DNA of 64,000 nt from NCBI GenBank assembly GCA_027493055.1, contig JAPUDO010000024.1:1-64000 (forward strand), in the 5' to 3' direction. The DNA comes from Niabella sp. GTDB taxonomy: Bacteria; Bacteroidota; Bacteroidia; Chitinophagales; Chitinophagaceae. The position numbers and the translations under genes were made by a program. Shown piece after piece: positions 61,306 to 64,000 of the stretch (position 1 is the stretch's first letter; each line of letters starts with the position of its first letter). The notes under the pieces are model-generated. The model searched no databases. It was not told where the DNA came from and saw only the letters and a program-made list of their open reading frames with translations.

Positions 61306-63927
61306 ATGACTGAAGAACATAAACGACTGAGAGAAAACGCAAAAAAAGCTGTACCGTTGGAGAAATGGGGTCCTTATGTAAGTGAGCGCCAATGGGGCAC
61401 TGTACGTGAAGATTATGGCCCGTATGGAGATAGCTGGGGTTATTTCCCTTTCAACCACGCTCATTGCCGGGCTTATTTCTGGGGTGAAGACGGCCTGGCC
61501 GGTATTTCAGATTACTTTCAGAACTTATGCTTTGCCGTAGCATTGTGGAACGGTAAGGATCCTGTTTTAAAAGAGCGCCTTTTTGGTTTAGGAAATTATG
61601 AGGGCAACCATGGCGAAGATGTGAAGGAATTGTATTATTACCTGGATAACGTCCCATCGCATTATTATATGGAATACCTGTATAAATATCCGCAGCAGGC
61701 ATTTCCGTATGAGCAGCTCAGGGAGGAAAACTGGAATCGCTCCAAATTAGACCCTGAGTATGAAATATTGGACACGGATGTATTTAAGGATAGCCAGTAT
61801 TTTGATGTGCATATCACTTATGCAAAAACCGATAGCACTGATATCGGCATTAAAATCAGCATTACCAACAGGTATCATAAACCCGCACCTGTAACCGTAT
61901 TGCCAACACTTTGGTTCTACAATCGCTGGACCAGGCACGGAAGCCTTAAAACAAAACCCAATTTTTCTCCCGCAGGAACCAATACAATATTTGCGGAGCA
62001 CGCCAGGCTGGGCAATTATTATTTTTATTACCAGGAAGCAGATGATGCGTTGTTTACTGATAACGAAACCAATACACAGATAGTGCAGGACATTCCTAAT
62101 GAAAGCATTTTTACCAAAGATGCTTTTCATGATGCTATCATTGATAAAAAGAATATAAAAGAGCTGCGTGAAAGAAAATCGGGTACCAAATTCTCTTCCG
62201 TTTACAATTTCAATGTTAAGGCCGGAGAAACTGTTACTATTTTTTGCAGGCTTTCTGAAAAACCGGTGAGCAACCCTTTTGACAGTGATTTTGAGCAATT
62301 GTTTGACAAACGTAAAAAAGAAGCAGATCATTTCTATGCCGAAATATTTCCCAAAGGCATACCAAAACACCTGGCCAATGTACAGCGCCAGGCCCTGGCC
62401 GGCCTGCTTTGGAGCAAGCAATACTATCACTATGATATAGAAAAATGGCTTTCCAAATCAGATGGTATCACTCCCAACTCTGAGCAACGGAAACACGGAA
62501 GGAATAGTGAATGGAAGCACCTGAAAAACCAGGATGTCATTTCTATGCCCGATAAATGGGAGTATCCCTGGTATGCTGCATGGGACCAGAGCTTTCAGTG
62601 TATTTCCATGGCAGTGGTAGATCCTGTGTTTGCCAAGAACCAGCTGTTGCTTTTAATGCGCGAGTGGTATATGAAGCCCGATGGACAACTGCCTTCTTAC
62701 GAATGGAATTTTAGCGATGTCAATCCACCGGTACAGGCCTGGGCGGCAATGGAGATCTTCCAGATTGAGAAAAAAACCAGGGGAAAGGGCGATATAGATT
62801 TTCTGAAAAAAGTGTTTCATAAGCTCCTCATCAATTTTACATGGTGGATCAACCGGAAAGACCTTAAAGGAGATAATATTTTTGAAGGAGGATTTTTAGG
62901 ATTAGATAATATTGGTGTTTTTAACCGCAGCTATCATGATAAAGGCGAAATCCAGTTAGAACAGGCGGATGGTACCAGCTGGATGGGCGTGTATGCCCTG
63001 AGCATGATGGATATTGCCCTGGAAATAGCCCTGGTGGATAACAGCTTTGAAGATGCGGCTACCAAGTTCTTTGAGCATTTTATCCTGATAGCCGAAGCGC
63101 TGAATCAGCATCTGCTATGGAACGAGGAAGACCAGTTTTTTTATGATGTATTATGTATGCGTGATGCCGCTCCGCAGCCGTTGCGCATCCAGTCTATTGT
63201 AGGGCTTACGTCGCTTTATGCTGTTTCCTCAATTCGCAAAGAAGTATTTGAGAAATTGCCTGACTTTGCAAAGCGGTTCAAATGGTATAGAGATTACCGC
63301 CTTAAAAATAACCGTTACTGGCCCGAAGAAGAGCATGGGGGTGGAGAAGAGACATTGCTGTCGCTGGTCTCAGTCGACAAGCTGAAAGCGATGCTTAAAA
63401 GGCTGCTGGATGAAAAAGAATTTTTATCAGACGGTGGTATAAGAGCATTGTCGAAATACCACGAAGAGCATCCTTATTCTGTAACTATCAATGGCGAGGT
63501 AAATACAATTCAGTATGACCCCGGGGATTCTACTTCCGATATGTTTGGCGGTAACTCTAACTGGCGTGGCCCGGTTTGGGTACCTATCAACTTTATTATT
63601 ATTCAGTCCATACGCCGGCTGGGAAAATTTTATCACGATCATGTAATGGTTCAATATCCCACAGGGGCCGGCGTGGATATGAACCTTTTTAATGTTTCCA
63701 CGGAGCTGTCCAAAAGAGTGATCAGTCTTTTTGAAAAAGATAAAAATGGTGACCGGCCTATTTACGGTCCTTACAACTGGTTTTACCGGCAGCCTGAAAA
63801 CGAAGACCTGATCCTGTTTTATGAATATTTCAATGGAGATACAGGGCGCGGGTTGGGTGCCAGTCATCAAACAGGCTGGACCGCACTGGTAGCAGAGCTG
63901 ATCAGTGAAATGGCAGATAAGGAGTAG
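61306..63927 (+). CDS. GH63/MGH1-like glycosidase
   Basis: An 873-residue cytoplasmic enzyme with an (alpha/alpha)6 barrel of the mannosyl-oligosaccharide glucosidase-like (GH63) type. Evidence: GTVREDYGPYGDSWGYFPFNHAHCRAYFWGEDGLAGISD, WEYPWYAAWDQSFQCISMAVVDP, QLPSYEWNFSDVNPPVQAWAAMEI, GGFLGLDNIGVFNRS, and FGGNSNWRGPVWVPINFIIIQS. The start is set at ATG 61306 (MTEEHKRLRENAKKAV), which matches the family; an in-frame ATG at 61276 would add ten residues. It would hydrolyse alpha-linked glucose or related residues. No signal peptide is seen. It ends 73 bp before the end of the window. Confidence 0.9.
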   Translation: MTEEHKRLRENAKKAVPLEKWGPYVSERQWGTVREDYGPYGDSWGYFPFNHAHCRAYFWGEDGLAGISDYFQNLCFAVALWNGKDPVLKERLFGLGNYEGNHGEDVKELYYYLDNVPSHYYMEYLYKYPQQAFPYEQLREENWNRSKLDPEYEILDTDVFKDSQYFDVHITYAKTDSTDIGIKISITNRYHKPAPVTVLPTLWFYNRWTRHGSLKTKPNFSPAGTNTIFAEHARLGNYYFYYQEADDALFTDNETNTQIVQDIPNESIFTKDAFHDAIIDKKNIKELRERKSGTKFSSVYNFNVKAGETVTIFCRLSEKPVSNPFDSDFEQLFDKRKKEADHFYAEIFPKGIPKHLANVQRQALAGLLWSKQYYHYDIEKWLSKSDGITPNSEQRKHGRNSEWKHLKNQDVISMPDKWEYPWYAAWDQSFQCISMAVVDPVFAKNQLLLLMREWYMKPDGQLPSYEWNFSDVNPPVQAWAAMEIFQIEKKTRGKGDIDFLKKVFHKLLINFTWWINRKDLKGDNIFEGGFLGLDNIGVFNRSYHDKGEIQLEQADGTSWMGVYALSMMDIALEIALVDNSFEDAATKFFEHFILIAEALNQHLLWNEEDQFFYDVLCMRDAAPQPLRIQSIVGLTSLYAVSSIRKEVFEKLPDFAKRFKWYRDYRLKNNRYWPEEEHGGGEETLLSLVSVDKLKAMLKRLLDEKEFLSDGGIRALSKYHEEHPYSVTINGEVNTIQYDPGDSTSDMFGGNSNWRGPVWVPINFIIIQSIRRLGKFYHDHVMVQYPTGAGVDMNLFNVSTELSKRVISLFEKDKNGDRPIYGPYNWFYRQPENEDLILFYEYFNGDTGRGLGASHQTGWTALVAELISEMADKE

Positions 63928-64000
63928 TGGGGTAAGCTGTATGCGTTCGGGGATTTTGCAGGGGTTGACCACGGTTTAAATACCCCGCAGCTATTTCTGC

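Noticed and set aside
61747-62430. 227-codon minus-strand ORF
   Set aside because: Antisense frame of the GH63-like gene.
63427-63972. 181-codon minus-strand ORF
   Set aside because: Antisense of the end of the GH63-like gene.

Overview
This window looks like chromosomal DNA of a Bacteroidota member, most likely near Chitinophagaceae. The reasons are the SusC/SusD pair run by an ECF sigma and FecR, a second TonB receptor with a DUF4374 lipoprotein, an ArgF' (N-acyl-ornithine) transcarbamylase, lipoproteins with short lipoboxes, promoter-like TAnnTTTG boxes, few Shine-Dalgarno sequences, and many AT-rich intergenic micro-repeats. The family assignment is inference. No rRNA, tRNA or CRISPR array was recognised.

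Layout. 0-8 kb: a PspC/PadR envelope-stress pair, a gene pair ending in a PIN-like nuclease (the first gene looks frameshifted), a serine hydrolase lipoprotein, DUF1003, a 2-hydroxyacid dehydrogenase and a YceH-family gene. 8-19 kb: an iron/xenosiderophore locus, read right to left: TonB receptor (XusA-like), DUF4374 lipoprotein (XusB-like), ankyrin protein, DUF2271 protein with an ApbE-type flavinylation motif, a PepSY membrane protein fused to a flavodoxin/FNR reductase (XusC-like), and ApbE. A divergent PchR-like AraC regulator sits at the far end. 19.7-25 kb: two unknown membrane or lipoprotein genes, then a methionine unit (metE plus a MetF-like gene) behind a clear cobalamin riboswitch. 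25-35 kb: housekeeping genes (mnmE, truB, tsaB, ridA, a KorA-type oxidoreductase, a patatin, a DsbA-like protein) with ORF6N and PIN toxin-antitoxin genes between them.

35.8-42.9 kb: an arginine cluster (argD, argF', argB, argE, argH) interrupted by a RelE-type toxin-antitoxin pair, a broken BRO-N gene and a four-helix-bundle gene. The transcarbamylase has Val where the acetyl-specific enzyme has Glu, which points to succinylated intermediates. 42.9-43.6 kb is a small gene graveyard: an aspartic protease gene split by a 41-bp palindromic insert, the last codons of a pgl gene, and a frameshifted C-terminal piece of apbE.

43.7-59 kb: a polysaccharide utilisation locus on the minus strand (ECF sigma, FecR, SusC, SusD, NHL lipoprotein, DUF4091 protein, nucleoside hydrolase-like protein, GH32 fructan hydrolase), preceded by a decayed ISAs1-type transposase and an SGNH hydrolase. 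The sigma gene and the start of fecR are duplicated 2.48 kb away, giving two nearly identical sigma factors. 59-64 kb: pgl, a lipoprotein amidase and a GH63/MGH1-like glycosidase.

Repeats are prominent: a three-hairpin REP-like cluster between apbE and the PepSY reductase, a ~160-bp repeat in inverted copies 14 kb apart, palindromes of a CCTGCCCG/CAGGCGGG family, and two repeat-derived insertions inside the mnmE reading frame.
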